Notes: generated from the sequence alone by a model not told the origin. Shown: positions 8,587 to 16,818, numbered from the stretch's first letter. The stretch is DNA of 64,000 nt from Streptomyces sp. NBC_00572 (GCF_026341815.1 NZ_JAPENX010000001.1:5332001-5396000), one strand, 5' to 3'. A program made the numbers and translations.

Positions 8587-9354
8587 GTGAGCGCGACCCA
8601 GAGCACAGCGGCCGGAAAAGTCCTCCTGGTCCTGGCGGCCTTCGACCGCGAACACCCGTCGCAGACCCTGTCGGAGATCGCCCAGCGGACGGGACTGGCC
8701 CTCAGTACTACGCACCGTGTGGTGGCGGAGCTTGCGGAGTGGGGGGCTCTGGAACGTGCGGAGGACGGGTCGTGGCACGTCGGGTTGAGGCTCTGGGAGA
8801 TCGCCTCGGGCTGTCCCCGGACGCAGATCCTGCGCGATGTGGCGCTGCCGTTCATGCAGGACCTCTACGAGGTGACCCACGAGAACGTCCAGCTTGCGGT
8901 GCGGGAGGGTACCGAGCTCGTGTTCGTGGAGAGGATCGCGGGGCACCGGTCGGTGGAGCTGCTGACGATGGTCGGGACCCGTTTCCCCGTCGGGTCCACG
9001 GGGATGGGCCGGGTGCTGCTGGCGCACGCGCCGCGGGAAATCCAGGAGGAGGTTCTCGAGTCGCCGCAGCGGGCGTGGACCCCGCACACCGTCACCGACC
9101 CGAAGACGCTGCGGACGCAGCTGGACCGCATCCGGCGCGAGCAGGTCTTCGTCAGTGACCGGCAGCTCTCGGAGAGCACGGTGGCGGTCGCCGCGCCGGT
9201 GCGGATCGGCCGGTCGGGGCCGGTGAGCGCCGCGCTGGGGATCGTGCTCACGGCGCAGGGCGCGAGCCGGGCGCACGGGCTGCGCGAGCCGCTGCTGCGG
9301 GCGGCGTACGGGATCTCCGACGAGCTCGGCAGGCGTACCCGCACGTCGGGGTGA
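8587..9354 (+). CDS. IclR-family regulator of the meta-cleavage operon
   Basis: The 255-residue product has an N-terminal winged helix-turn-helix (LSEIAQRTGLALSTTHRVV) and the C-terminal IclR effector domain (GMGRVLLAHAP, VAVAAPVRIGRSGPVSAAL). The start is GTG 8587. Earlier in-frame starts would overlap the divergent gene, and no clear ribosome site is visible, so a leaderless message is possible. It lies 103 bases before pobA in the same direction. IclR proteins commonly control 4-hydroxybenzoate and protocatechuate genes (PobR, PcaR, PcaU), so this is the likely pathway regulator. A matching palindrome lies between it and pobA. Confidence 0.9.
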   Translation: MSATQSTAAGKVLLVLAAFDREHPSQTLSEIAQRTGLALSTTHRVVAELAEWGALERAEDGSWHVGLRLWEIASGCPRTQILRDVALPFMQDLYEVTHENVQLAVREGTELVFVERIAGHRSVELLTMVGTRFPVGSTGMGRVLLAHAPREIQEEVLESPQRAWTPHTVTDPKTLRTQLDRIRREQVFVSDRQLSESTVAVAAPVRIGRSGPVSAALGIVLTAQGASRAHGLREPLLRAAYGISDELGRRTRTSG

Positions 9355-9367
9355 GATCCGAGCCGGC

Positions 9368-9382
9368 TTCCGTCTGACGGAA
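9368..9382. promoter_or_regulatory. IclR-type operator TTCCGTCTGACGGAA before pobA
   Basis: A 15-base sequence with perfect six-base arms (TTCCGT / ACGGAA) lies between the iclR stop and the pobA start. It fits the size and symmetry of IclR-family sites. It differs by one base from the site at 51906-51920 before hyi, and shares its outer TTCCG/CGGAA arms with the other purine-region sites. Confidence 0.6.
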
Positions 9383-9457
9383 ACGTCGCTGACTGGCTGC
9401 CGGAGAGGCTGAGAGCGTTCGGGTGTTCGAAACGTTCACAGCTGCTTGGGAGATGCC

Positions 9458-10672
9458 ATGGCCGACGCCCCCGTCGACTCCATCGCCTCGGTTCCGGTCG
9501 CGGTCGTCGGTGCCGGGCCGGCCGGACTGATGTTGGCGCACCTGCTCGGCCGCGCCGGAGTCGAGACGATCGTCGTCGACACCCGTACCCGTCACGAGAT
9601 CGAGACGACCCAGCGGGCCGGCATCCTGGAGGCCGACGTCGCCCGGGACCTGATCGAGACCGGGGTCTCGGACCGGATCCTGCGCGACGGGTACGAGCAC
9701 GAGGGCGTCGAACTGCGGTCGGCCGGGCGGCCGTACCGCATCGACTTCAAGGAGCTCGTCGGCGCGTCCGTGTGGCTCTACCCGCAGACCGACGTCTTCA
9801 TCGACCTCGCCGATGCCCGCGAACGCGACGGCGGCACGGTCCACTTCGGGGTCCGCGACACCGAGGTGCTCGACATCACGACCACCGCACCGCGGGTCCG
9901 CTACACCGCGCCCGACGGGTCCCGCCACGAGATTCGCGCACGGTACGTCGTCGGTGCCGACGGGTCCCGCAGCATGTGCCGCGACCTGATGCCGGAGGAC
10001 CGGCGGGTGCGGTACGGCAGGGAGTATCCCTTCGCGTGGTTCGGCATCCTCGCCGAGGCGCCGATGAGCGCGCCCGAGCTGGTCTACGCCCACTCCGAGC
10101 ACGGCTTCGCGCTGATCAGCCAGCGCACGGAGTCCGTGCAGCGCATGTACTTCCAGTGCTCCCCCGACGAGTCCGTCGAGGACTGGTCCGACGACCGCGT
10201 ATGGGAGACCCTCCAGGCGCGGGTGGCCGGCGAGGACGGCTTCCGACTGAAGGAGGGGCCGATCACCGAGAAGACGGTGCTGCGGTTCCGCTCCTTCGTA
10301 CAGGAGCCGATGCGCTGGGGTTCGCTGGTTCTGGTCGGCGACGCCGCGCACACGGTGCCGCCGACCGGAGCCCGCGGGCTCAACCTGGCGCTGCACGACG
10401 TGAAGGTCCTCGCCGACGTGCTGCCGCGGGCCCTCGCCGGCGGGGGCGAGGCAGCGCTGGACGCGTACCAGCCGCGGGCCCTCCAGCGGATCTGGCGGGC
10501 GCAGAACTTCTCGTACTGGATGACCCAGCTGCTCCACACCGCGCCCGGCGGCTCCGCGTACGACCTGCGGCGGCAGCTCGGCGAGCTCGACAACGTGGTG
10601 GGCACGCGTGCCGGACGCACCTACCTGGCCGAGCAGTACACCGGCTGGCCCACGCGCGGCCACGACCACTGA
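9458..10672 (+). CDS. pobA: 4-hydroxybenzoate 3-monooxygenase
   Basis: This 404-residue flavoprotein hydroxylase should convert 4-hydroxybenzoate to protocatechuate using FAD and NAD(P)H. It has the FAD fingerprint VAVVGAGPAGLMLAHLLG near residue 15, the mid DGSRSMCRDLMP segment, and GDAAHTVPPTGARGLNLALH, which is diagnostic of PobA. The length is close to the usual 390-400. ATG 9458 follows GGGAG by five bases. It leads a seven-gene operon whose other products break down protocatechuate by 4,5-cleavage, which supports the substrate. Confidence 0.93.
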   Translation: MADAPVDSIASVPVAVVGAGPAGLMLAHLLGRAGVETIVVDTRTRHEIETTQRAGILEADVARDLIETGVSDRILRDGYEHEGVELRSAGRPYRIDFKELVGASVWLYPQTDVFIDLADARERDGGTVHFGVRDTEVLDITTTAPRVRYTAPDGSRHEIRARYVVGADGSRSMCRDLMPEDRRVRYGREYPFAWFGILAEAPMSAPELVYAHSEHGFALISQRTESVQRMYFQCSPDESVEDWSDDRVWETLQARVAGEDGFRLKEGPITEKTVLRFRSFVQEPMRWGSLVLVGDAAHTVPPTGARGLNLALHDVKVLADVLPRALAGGGEAALDAYQPRALQRIWRAQNFSYWMTQLLHTAPGGSAYDLRRQLGELDNVVGTRAGRTYLAEQYTGWPTRGHDH

Positions 10673-10696
10673 ACCGGACGATTGCGAGGCCTTCCC

Positions 10697-11722
10697 ATGA
10701 TCATCGATTGTCACGGTCACTTCACCACCGCCCCGCCGCAGTTGGCGGAGTGGCGCGACCGGCAGATCGCCGCCGCCGACGGCCGCGGCCCCGTCCCGGA
10801 CCCCGACGAGCTGGTCATCGGCGATGCTGAGCTGCGCGCCGTGATCGACGGCAACCAGCTGCGTCTGATGGACGAGCGCGGCAGCGATCTCACCATCTTC
10901 TCGCCGCGCGCCAGCTTCATGGCCCACCACATCGGCGACTTCGGCATCTCCTCGGTGTGGGCGCGGATCTGCAACGACCTGGTCCACCGGGTCAGCACCC
11001 TGTATCCCGACCGGTTCGCGATGGGCGCGATGCTGCCGCAGTCGCCGGGCGTCGCCCCCGCGACCTGCGTGCCCGAGCTGCGCCGCGCGGTCGAGGAGCT
11101 GGGCGCGGTCACGGTCAATCTCAACCCCGACCCGTCGGGGGGCCGGTGGACCGCGCCGCCGCTGACCGACCGCAGCTGGTACCCGCTCTACGAGGCGATG
11201 GTCGAGTACGACATCCCCGCGATGATCCATGTCAGCACCTCGTGCAACCCGGCCTTCCACACCACCGGCGCGTACTACCTGAACGCCGACACCACCGCGT
11301 TCATGCAGCTCGTCCAGGGCGACCTGTTCGCCGACTTCCCGACGCTGCGGTTCGTCGTCCCCCACGGCGGCGGGGCCGTGCCGTACCACTGGGGCCGGTT
11401 CCGCGGCCTGGCGATGGCGCTGGGCAGGCCGGAGCCGGAGACGCTGCTCGACAACGTCTTCTTCGACACCTGCGTCTACCACCAGCCCGGCATCGACCTG
11501 CTGACCCGGGTGGTTCCCAGCCGTTCCGTCCTGTTCGCCAGCGAGATGATCGGCGCGGTCCGCGACATCGACCCGCGCACCGGCCACCACTTCGACGACA
11601 CGAAGCGGTACGTGGACGCCGCCCCGCACCTGTCGGACGAGGAGCGCGCCGCCGTGTACTCCGGCAACGCCCTGCGCGTCTACCCCCGACTCGCCGCCCG
11701 GCTCGCCGCGGCCGGCCGCTGA
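10697..11722 (+). CDS. ligJ: 4-oxalomesaconate hydratase, LigJ type
   Basis: The 341-residue member of the amidohydrolase superfamily begins MIIDCHGH, with metal-ligand histidines 6 and 8. It continues with features I know from Sphingobium LigJ: DLTIFSPRASFMAHH, VNLNPDPSGG, IHVSTSCNPAFHTTGAYYL, VPHGGGAVPYHWGRFRG and FDTCVYHQPG. LigJ adds water to 4-oxalomesaconate to form 4-carboxy-4-hydroxy-2-oxoadipate. The gene sits 24 bases after pobA and 16 before ligK. The alternative, a carboxymuconate-semialdehyde decarboxylase, is less likely given this neighbourhood and the long identical blocks. Confidence 0.9.
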   Translation: MIIDCHGHFTTAPPQLAEWRDRQIAAADGRGPVPDPDELVIGDAELRAVIDGNQLRLMDERGSDLTIFSPRASFMAHHIGDFGISSVWARICNDLVHRVSTLYPDRFAMGAMLPQSPGVAPATCVPELRRAVEELGAVTVNLNPDPSGGRWTAPPLTDRSWYPLYEAMVEYDIPAMIHVSTSCNPAFHTTGAYYLNADTTAFMQLVQGDLFADFPTLRFVVPHGGGAVPYHWGRFRGLAMALGRPEPETLLDNVFFDTCVYHQPGIDLLTRVVPSRSVLFASEMIGAVRDIDPRTGHHFDDTKRYVDAAPHLSDEERAAVYSGNALRVYPRLAARLAAAGR

Positions 11723-11738
11723 CCCAGGAGGAGTACCC

Positions 11739-12428
11739 ATGGAACACACCGAGATCGGCGTCGTCCACACCAAGGTCGACCGGGCCGACCCGGAGGCCGT
11801 CGCCGCGCTGTCGGCGTTCGGCGTCGCGACGATCCACGAGGCCATGGGCCGGGTCGGGCTGATGCGCCCCTACCTGCGCCCGGTCTACCCGAAGGCCCGG
11901 ATGTGCGGCACCGCCGTGACCGTGCTGCTCCAGCCCGGCGACAACTGGATGCTGCACGTCGCCGCCGAGCAGATCCAGGACGGGGACGTCGTCGTCGCGG
12001 CCTGTTCGACCGAGAGCGAGGACGGATTCTTCGGCGAGCTGCTCGCCACCTCGTTCCGGGCCCGGGGCTGTCGGGGCCTGGTCATCGACGGTGGTGTCCG
12101 TGACGTCGCCGACCTGGAGAACATGGACTTTCCCGTCTTCTCCCGCGCGGTCAACGCCAAGGGCACGGTCAAAGCCACTCTCGGCTCCGTCAACGTGCCC
12201 GTGGTCTGCGGCAACGCCCTGGTGCGGCCCGGTGACGTGGTCGTCGCGGACGCCGACGGTGTCGTCGTGGTGCCGCGCGAGCGGGCCGCCGAGGTGGCCG
12301 CCGCGTCGGTCTCGCGCGAGGCCGACGAGGAGGGCAAGCGCGCGCGGTTCCGGGCGGGCGAGCTCGGCCTCGACATGTACGCCATGCGCGGCCCGCTGGC
12401 CGAGCTCGGGCTGCGGTACGAGGACTGA
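11739..12428 (+). CDS. ligK: 4-carboxy-4-hydroxy-2-oxoadipate aldolase, LigK/RraA-like
   Basis: This 229-residue class II aldolase of the RraA fold should split 4-carboxy-4-hydroxy-2-oxoadipate into pyruvate and oxaloacetate. IDGGVRDVADLENMDFPVF carries the Arg121-Asp122 pair expected to bind pyruvate and the divalent metal. FGELLATSFRARG and VVCGNALVRPGDVVVADADG complete the usual pattern. ATG 11739 follows AGGAGGAG. It is two bases from ligI, so the genes are cotranscribed. A regulator-of-RNase role, possible for short RraA relatives, does not fit the operon. Confidence 0.9.
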   Translation: MEHTEIGVVHTKVDRADPEAVAALSAFGVATIHEAMGRVGLMRPYLRPVYPKARMCGTAVTVLLQPGDNWMLHVAAEQIQDGDVVVAACSTESEDGFFGELLATSFRARGCRGLVIDGGVRDVADLENMDFPVFSRAVNAKGTVKATLGSVNVPVVCGNALVRPGDVVVADADGVVVVPRERAAEVAAASVSREADEEGKRARFRAGELGLDMYAMRGPLAELGLRYED

Positions 12429-12430
12429 CG

Positions 12431-13399
12431 ATGACGACGGATTTCGAGAAGACCCCGGGCTGGCTGGACTGGTACGCCCGGCCGAGCCGGCCGGGCTTCG
12501 GTCTCCCCGCCGGCGCCGTGGACGCGCACTGCCACGTCTTCGGCCCTGGCGACGCGTTCCCGTACGCCCCCGAGCGCAAGTACACGCCGTGCGACGCGTC
12601 CAAGGACCAGCTCTTCGCGCTCCGCGACCACCTCGGCTTCGCCCGTAACGTCGTGGTGCAGGCGACCTGTCACGGCGCCGACAACTCCGCCATGGTCGAC
12701 GCCCTGCGGGCCTCCGGCGGGCTGGCCCGGGGCGTGGCGACGCTGCGGCCCGACGTCACGGACGCGCAGGTGCGGGAGCTGCACGAGGCGGGGGTCCGCG
12801 GAGTGCGGTTCAACTTCGTCAGGCGGCTCGTGGACACGGCGCCGCGGCAGGACCTGTGGGACGTCGTCGAGCGGATCGCACCGTACGGCTGGCACGTCGT
12901 CGTCTACTTCGAGGCGGCGGACCTTCCCGAGCTGCGGGACTTCCTCCTGTCGATCCCGGTTCCGCTGGTCATCGACCACATGGGCCGGCCGGACACCGCG
13001 AAGGACCCGGAGGGGCCCGACTTCGCGGCGTTCCTGGACTTCATGCGGGCCCGGCCGGACATCTGGTGCAAGGTGACGTGCCCGGAGCGGCTCTCGGTGA
13101 GCGGCCCGCCGGCCCTCGACGGGGAGCGGGCGGCCTACCGCGACGTCGTCCCCTTCGCGCGGCGCGTGGTCGAGGAGTTTCCCGACCGGGTGCTGTGGGG
13201 CACCGACTGGCCGCACCCCAACCTCACCGACCACATGCCCGACGACGGGCTGCTCGTCGACTTCGTCCCGCACATCGCGCCGACGCCGGAGCTCCGGCGC
13301 AAGCTGCTCGTCGACAACCCGATGCGCCTGTACTGGCCCGAAGCCGTGCCCGACGCCCTGTCAGATGCCTCGCCCGACGGTCTACCCGACGTCCTCTGA
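12431..13399 (+). CDS. ligI: 2-pyrone-4,6-dicarboxylate lactonase
   Basis: This 322-residue amidohydrolase-superfamily member matches LigI: VDAHCHVFGPGDAFPYAPER (His33, His35), VQATCHGADNSAMVDAL, VRFNFVRRLVD, IDHMGRPD and the closing WGTDWPHPN aspartate. LigI hydrolyses 2-pyrone-4,6-dicarboxylate to oxalomesaconate. The C-terminus carries an extra tail of about 15 residues (PDALSDASPDG). It starts two bases after ligK, and the fused dioxygenase follows after 24 bases. Confidence 0.92.
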   Translation: MTTDFEKTPGWLDWYARPSRPGFGLPAGAVDAHCHVFGPGDAFPYAPERKYTPCDASKDQLFALRDHLGFARNVVVQATCHGADNSAMVDALRASGGLARGVATLRPDVTDAQVRELHEAGVRGVRFNFVRRLVDTAPRQDLWDVVERIAPYGWHVVVYFEAADLPELRDFLLSIPVPLVIDHMGRPDTAKDPEGPDFAAFLDFMRARPDIWCKVTCPERLSVSGPPALDGERAAYRDVVPFARRVVEEFPDRVLWGTDWPHPNLTDHMPDDGLLVDFVPHIAPTPELRRKLLVDNPMRLYWPEAVPDALSDASPDGLPDVL

Positions 13400-13423
13400 C
13401 CCGCCCTCGATTGGAGCCCCAGC

Positions 13424-14728
13424 ATGTCGCTGGACAAGACCTACAAGCTGGTTCCCGGGACGACCGTCTTCGATTCCGAGCAGTCGGCCAAGGGGTACCA
13501 CCTCAACCAGTTCTGCATGTCGCTGATGACGGCGGAGAACCGCGAGCGCTACCTCGCCGACGAGCGCGTCTACCTGGACGCGTGGCCGCTGCGGGAGGAG
13601 CAGAAGCGGGCGCTGCTCGACCGCGACCTGAACGCGGCGATGCGCGAGGGCGGCAACATCTACTTCCTCGCCAAGTGGGGAGCCACACTGGGGCTTTCGT
13701 TCCAGCAGATGGCGGGCTCGATGACCGGCATGACCGAGCAGGAGTACCGCGACATGATGGTCCGCGGCGGCCGCTCGGTCGAGGGGAACCGGATCGACCA
13801 CGCCGTCCTCGAAGCGGCCCACGCGTCCGGGGCACCGGCCGAGCACGCCGAGATCACCGGCGCCGTCTTCACCTCGCACGTGCCGGCGATCGGCGCGGCA
13901 CTGGACCACGGCAAGACCGACGAGCCGTACTGGCGGCCGGTCTTCGAGGGGTACGAGTACTCCAGGCGGTGGGAGGCGGAGAACGTCCCCGACGTGATCT
14001 TCCTGGTCTACAACGACCACGCCAGCGCCTTCGACCAGTCGATGATCCCGACCTTCGTCCTCGGCACCGGCGCCGCCTTCCCCACCGCCGACGAGGGGTA
14101 CGGGCCCCGCCCCGTGCCCGGCGTCGAGAGCGACCCCGACCTGGCCGCGCACATCGCGCACTCGCTGATCCGGGACGACTTCGACCTCACCCTCGTCAAC
14201 GAGATGACCGTCGACCACGGGCTGACCGTCCCGCTGTCGCTGATGTTCGGTGACGTCGACAGGTGGCCGTGCAAGGTCATCCCGTTCCACGTCAACGTGG
14301 TGCAGTACCCCGTTCCCTCGGGCGCCCGGTGCTTCAAGCTCGGCCAGGCCCTGCGCAAGGCGATCGAGTCGTACGACCGGCCGCTCAAGGTGCAGGTGTG
14401 GGGCACCGGCGGCATGAGCCACCAGCTCCAGGGCCCCCGGGCCGGCCTGATCAACCGGGAGTGGGACAACGCCTTCCTGGACCGGCTGGTCGAGGACCCG
14501 GCCGGCCTGGCCGAGGTGCCGCACCTGGAGTACGTCGAGGAGGCCGGCTCCGAGGGCATCGAGCTGGTCATGTGGCTGATCGCCCGCGGCGCGATGAGCG
14601 ACATCGACGGCTCCGGCCAGGTCGAGGTCAAGCACCGCTTCTACCATGTGCCGGCGTCCAACACCGCCGTCGGACACCTGATCCTGGAAAACAACCCGTG
14701 GGTCGACGAGCCCGCCGTGAAGGAGTGA
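13424..14728 (+). CDS. ligAB: protocatechuate 4,5-dioxygenase, fused LigA-LigB
   Basis: One 434-residue chain carries both subunits of the extradiol dioxygenase. Residues about 1-120 are the small LigA domain (KGYHLNQFCMSLM, KWGATLGLSFQQMAG). Residues about 142-434 are the LigB catalytic domain. Likely iron ligands are His152 (TSHVPAIG), His199 (YNDHASAF) and a glutamate in EEAGSEGIEL (377 or 380); His333 in GTGGMSHQLQG matches the catalytic base. It opens the protocatechuate ring between C4 and C5. In Sphingobium LigA and LigB are separate. Gallate dioxygenases are also fused but, as I recall, with the LigB part first. The upstream PobA makes protocatechuate, favouring that substrate. Confidence 0.9.
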   Translation: MSLDKTYKLVPGTTVFDSEQSAKGYHLNQFCMSLMTAENRERYLADERVYLDAWPLREEQKRALLDRDLNAAMREGGNIYFLAKWGATLGLSFQQMAGSMTGMTEQEYRDMMVRGGRSVEGNRIDHAVLEAAHASGAPAEHAEITGAVFTSHVPAIGAALDHGKTDEPYWRPVFEGYEYSRRWEAENVPDVIFLVYNDHASAFDQSMIPTFVLGTGAAFPTADEGYGPRPVPGVESDPDLAAHIAHSLIRDDFDLTLVNEMTVDHGLTVPLSLMFGDVDRWPCKVIPFHVNVVQYPVPSGARCFKLGQALRKAIESYDRPLKVQVWGTGGMSHQLQGPRAGLINREWDNAFLDRLVEDPAGLAEVPHLEYVEEAGSEGIELVMWLIARGAMSDIDGSGQVEVKHRFYHVPASNTAVGHLILENNPWVDEPAVKE

Positions 14729-14729
14729 C

Positions 14730-15704
14730 ATGACTGACGACCGGACCGTACGGGTCGCCCTGGTGGGCGGCGGCGCCTTCGGCGCCAAGCACGCGGCCGC
14801 GCTGAAGCGGATCGACGGCGTCGAGGTGACCGCCGTGGTGAGCAGTACCCTCGCACGTGCCCAGGAGTTCGCCGCCGAGCAGAGTGTGGGCCACGCCGTC
14901 GCCTCCCTCGACGAGGTGCTGGCGATGGACGACGTCGACGCCGTCATCCTCGCCACCCCCACGCAGATGCACGCCTCGCAGACGCTGGCCTGCCTCGAAG
15001 CGGGCAAGCACGTCCAGGTCGAGATCCCGCTCGCCGACTCGCTGGGGGACGCCGAGGCGTGTCTGGCGGCGCAGCAGCGCACCGGGCTCGTCGCGATGGT
15101 GGGCCACACCCGCCGCTTCAACCCCAGCCATCAGTGGGTGCGGCAGCGGATCGAGGCCGGCGAGTTCGGCATCCAGCAGATGGACGTGCAGACGTACTTC
15201 TTCCGCCGGAAGAACCTCAACGCGCTCGGGCAGCCGCGCTCCTGGACCGACCACCTGCTGTGGCACCACGCCGCGCACACCGTCGACCTGTTCGCGTACC
15301 AGACCGGTTCGCCGATCGTGCAGGCCAACGCCGTGCAGGGCCCGATCCACCCCGAGCTTGGCATCGCGATGGACATGTCGATCCAGTTGCGGGCGGAGAA
15401 CGGCGCCATCTGCACCCTGTCGCTGTCGTTCAACAACGAGGGGCCGCTGGGCACGTTCTTCCGCTACATCGGCGACACCGGCACCTACCTCGCCCGGTAC
15501 GACGACCTGTTCACCGGCAAGGACGAGCCGATCGACGTGAGCGGGGTCGACGTGTCGATGGACGGCATCGAGCTCCAGGACCGCGAGTTCGTCGCCGCGA
15601 TCCGCGAGGGCCGCGAGCCGAACTCCTCCATCGCCCAGGTGCTGGCCTGCTACCGGACGCTGGCGGCCCTGGAGGAGCAGCTGAGCGCTGTCACGGGCTC
15701 GTGA
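14730..15704 (+). CDS. ligC: 4-carboxy-2-hydroxymuconate-6-semialdehyde dehydrogenase
   Basis: The 324-residue product belongs to the Gfo/Idh/MocA oxidoreductases: a Rossmann start VALVGGGAFGAKH, AVILATPTQMHA, EAGKHVQVEIPLADS and VGHTRRFNPSH. Further segments match LigC of the 4,5-cleavage route (YFFRRKNLNALGQPRSWTDH, LWHHAAHTVDLF). It should oxidise the ring-cleavage product, as its hemiacetal, to 2-pyrone-4,6-dicarboxylate with NADP. ATG 14730 lies one base after the dioxygenase stop with AAGGAG before it, and its own stop overlaps the next start. Confidence 0.92.
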   Translation: MTDDRTVRVALVGGGAFGAKHAAALKRIDGVEVTAVVSSTLARAQEFAAEQSVGHAVASLDEVLAMDDVDAVILATPTQMHASQTLACLEAGKHVQVEIPLADSLGDAEACLAAQQRTGLVAMVGHTRRFNPSHQWVRQRIEAGEFGIQQMDVQTYFFRRKNLNALGQPRSWTDHLLWHHAAHTVDLFAYQTGSPIVQANAVQGPIHPELGIAMDMSIQLRAENGAICTLSLSFNNEGPLGTFFRYIGDTGTYLARYDDLFTGKDEPIDVSGVDVSMDGIELQDREFVAAIREGREPNSSIAQVLACYRTLAALEEQLSAVTGS

Positions 15705-16759
15705 CAGCGGTGCCCGACGGGGACCCGAGCAGGGGTACGGGCCCGATCGGGCGCGGGGCGTGTGCCCCGCGCCGGATCGGGCCGTTCGAGGTCCCGGCCG
15801 TCGGCCTGGGCTGTATGAACCTGAGCCACGCGTACGGTGTCCCGCCGACACCGGAGGCCGCCGAGCGGCTGCTGCTGACGGCCGTGGAGGAGGGCGTCAC
15901 GCTCTTCGACACGGCCGCCCTCTACGGCTTCGGAGCCAATGAGGAGCTGGTCGGCCGCGTGCTGGCCGGCCACCGGGACCGGATCGTGCTGGCCAGCAAG
16001 TGCGGGATGACCGGGGTCGACGGCCGTCGCGTCATCGACGGCCGGCCCGAGACCATCCGGCGGACCGCCGACGAGGCTCTCGCCCGGCTGCGCACCGACG
16101 TCCTCGATCTCTACTACCTCCATCGCCTCGATCGGAGGGTCCCGGTGGAGGAGAGCGTCGGGGCGATGGCCGAGCTCGTCGCGGCCGGGAAGGTACGCGC
16201 GCTCGGCCTGTCCGAGGTGTCCGCCCGGACCTTGCGCCGGGCCCACGCCGTGCACCCGATCGCCGCGCTGCAGAACGAGTACAGCCTCTGGTCACGCAAC
16301 CCCGAGCGGGGAACCCTGGCGGCGGCACGCGAACTCGGCGTCGCCCTGGTGGCCTTCAGCCCGCTGGCACGCGGCTTCCTCACCTCGGCGCCCCCGGATC
16401 TCGGCTTTCTTCCCGCCGGTGACATCCGCCGGGGCATGCCCCGCTTCGACACCAGCCACTACCCCGCCAACCTGGCGCTGCGGCACGAGCTGGAGAAGAT
16501 CGCCGACGACGTCGGCCTCACTCTCGCGCAACTGGCCCTGGCCTGGGTCGTCTCCCGGGGTTCCCACGTCATCGCGATCCCCGGCACCCGGTCGGTGGGC
16601 CACCTGCGGGAGAACGTGTCCACCCTCGACCTCGACGTACCCGCCGAGGCTCTCGAAGCGGCGGAGCGGGTACTGAACGCGGCGACGGTCCACGGGGCTC
16701 GCTACAACGACGTCACGCTCGCCGAGATCGACACCGAGCGCTGCGGCCGGGCGGGGTGA
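15701..16759 (+). CDS. aldo/keto reductase at the end of the meta-cleavage operon
   Basis: This 352-residue NADPH-dependent reductase of the AKR11-14 type has VGLGCMNLSHAYG, LFDTAALYGFGANEE (Asp and Tyr of the tetrad), LASKCG, YYLHRLDRRVPVEES, ALQNEYSLWSRNPE and AIPGTRSVGHLREN. GTG 15701 overlaps the ligC stop as GTGA, so translation is coupled. The length is slightly above the 320-340 norm because of a basic N-terminal extension. No 4,5-cleavage scheme I know includes such an enzyme. It could reduce a semialdehyde or open-chain intermediate, or an aldehyde that feeds PobA. Confidence 0.88.
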   Translation: MTAVPDGDPSRGTGPIGRGACAPRRIGPFEVPAVGLGCMNLSHAYGVPPTPEAAERLLLTAVEEGVTLFDTAALYGFGANEELVGRVLAGHRDRIVLASKCGMTGVDGRRVIDGRPETIRRTADEALARLRTDVLDLYYLHRLDRRVPVEESVGAMAELVAAGKVRALGLSEVSARTLRRAHAVHPIAALQNEYSLWSRNPERGTLAAARELGVALVAFSPLARGFLTSAPPDLGFLPAGDIRRGMPRFDTSHYPANLALRHELEKIADDVGLTLAQLALAWVVSRGSHVIAIPGTRSVGHLRENVSTLDLDVPAEALEAAERVLNAATVHGARYNDVTLAEIDTERCGRAG

Positions 16760-16762
16760 GCA

Positions 16763-16810
16763 ATGCCGGGGGGCGGTACCGACCTTGTGGTCGGTACCGC
16801 CCCCCGGCAT
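16763..16810. terminator. perfect 22-bp bidirectional terminator hairpin
   Basis: Arms 16763-16784 and 16789-16810 are exact inverse complements around the four-base loop TTGT. The stem begins ATGCCGGGGGGCGG. It lies between the convergent aldo/keto reductase and MaoC genes, four bases after one stop and eight before the other, and should end transcription from both sides. Confidence 0.9.
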
Positions 16811-16818
16811 GGGGCCGC

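Noticed and set aside
7801..9276. A 491-residue version of the ModA-like protein starting inside iclR
   Set aside because: GTG 8511 has a strong ribosome site and starts at the domain boundary; the extra 250 residues are antisense to iclR.
9248..11845. An 865-codon minus-strand open frame opposite pobA, ligJ and ligK
   Set aside because: The plus strand encodes three well-recognised enzymes with ribosome sites; the antisense peptide is repetitive and without motifs.
13424..14728. Annotation of the fused dioxygenase as gallate dioxygenase
   Set aside because: Domain order is LigA-then-LigB, opposite to the gallate enzymes as I know them, and PobA in the same operon makes protocatechuate. Not excluded as a side activity.
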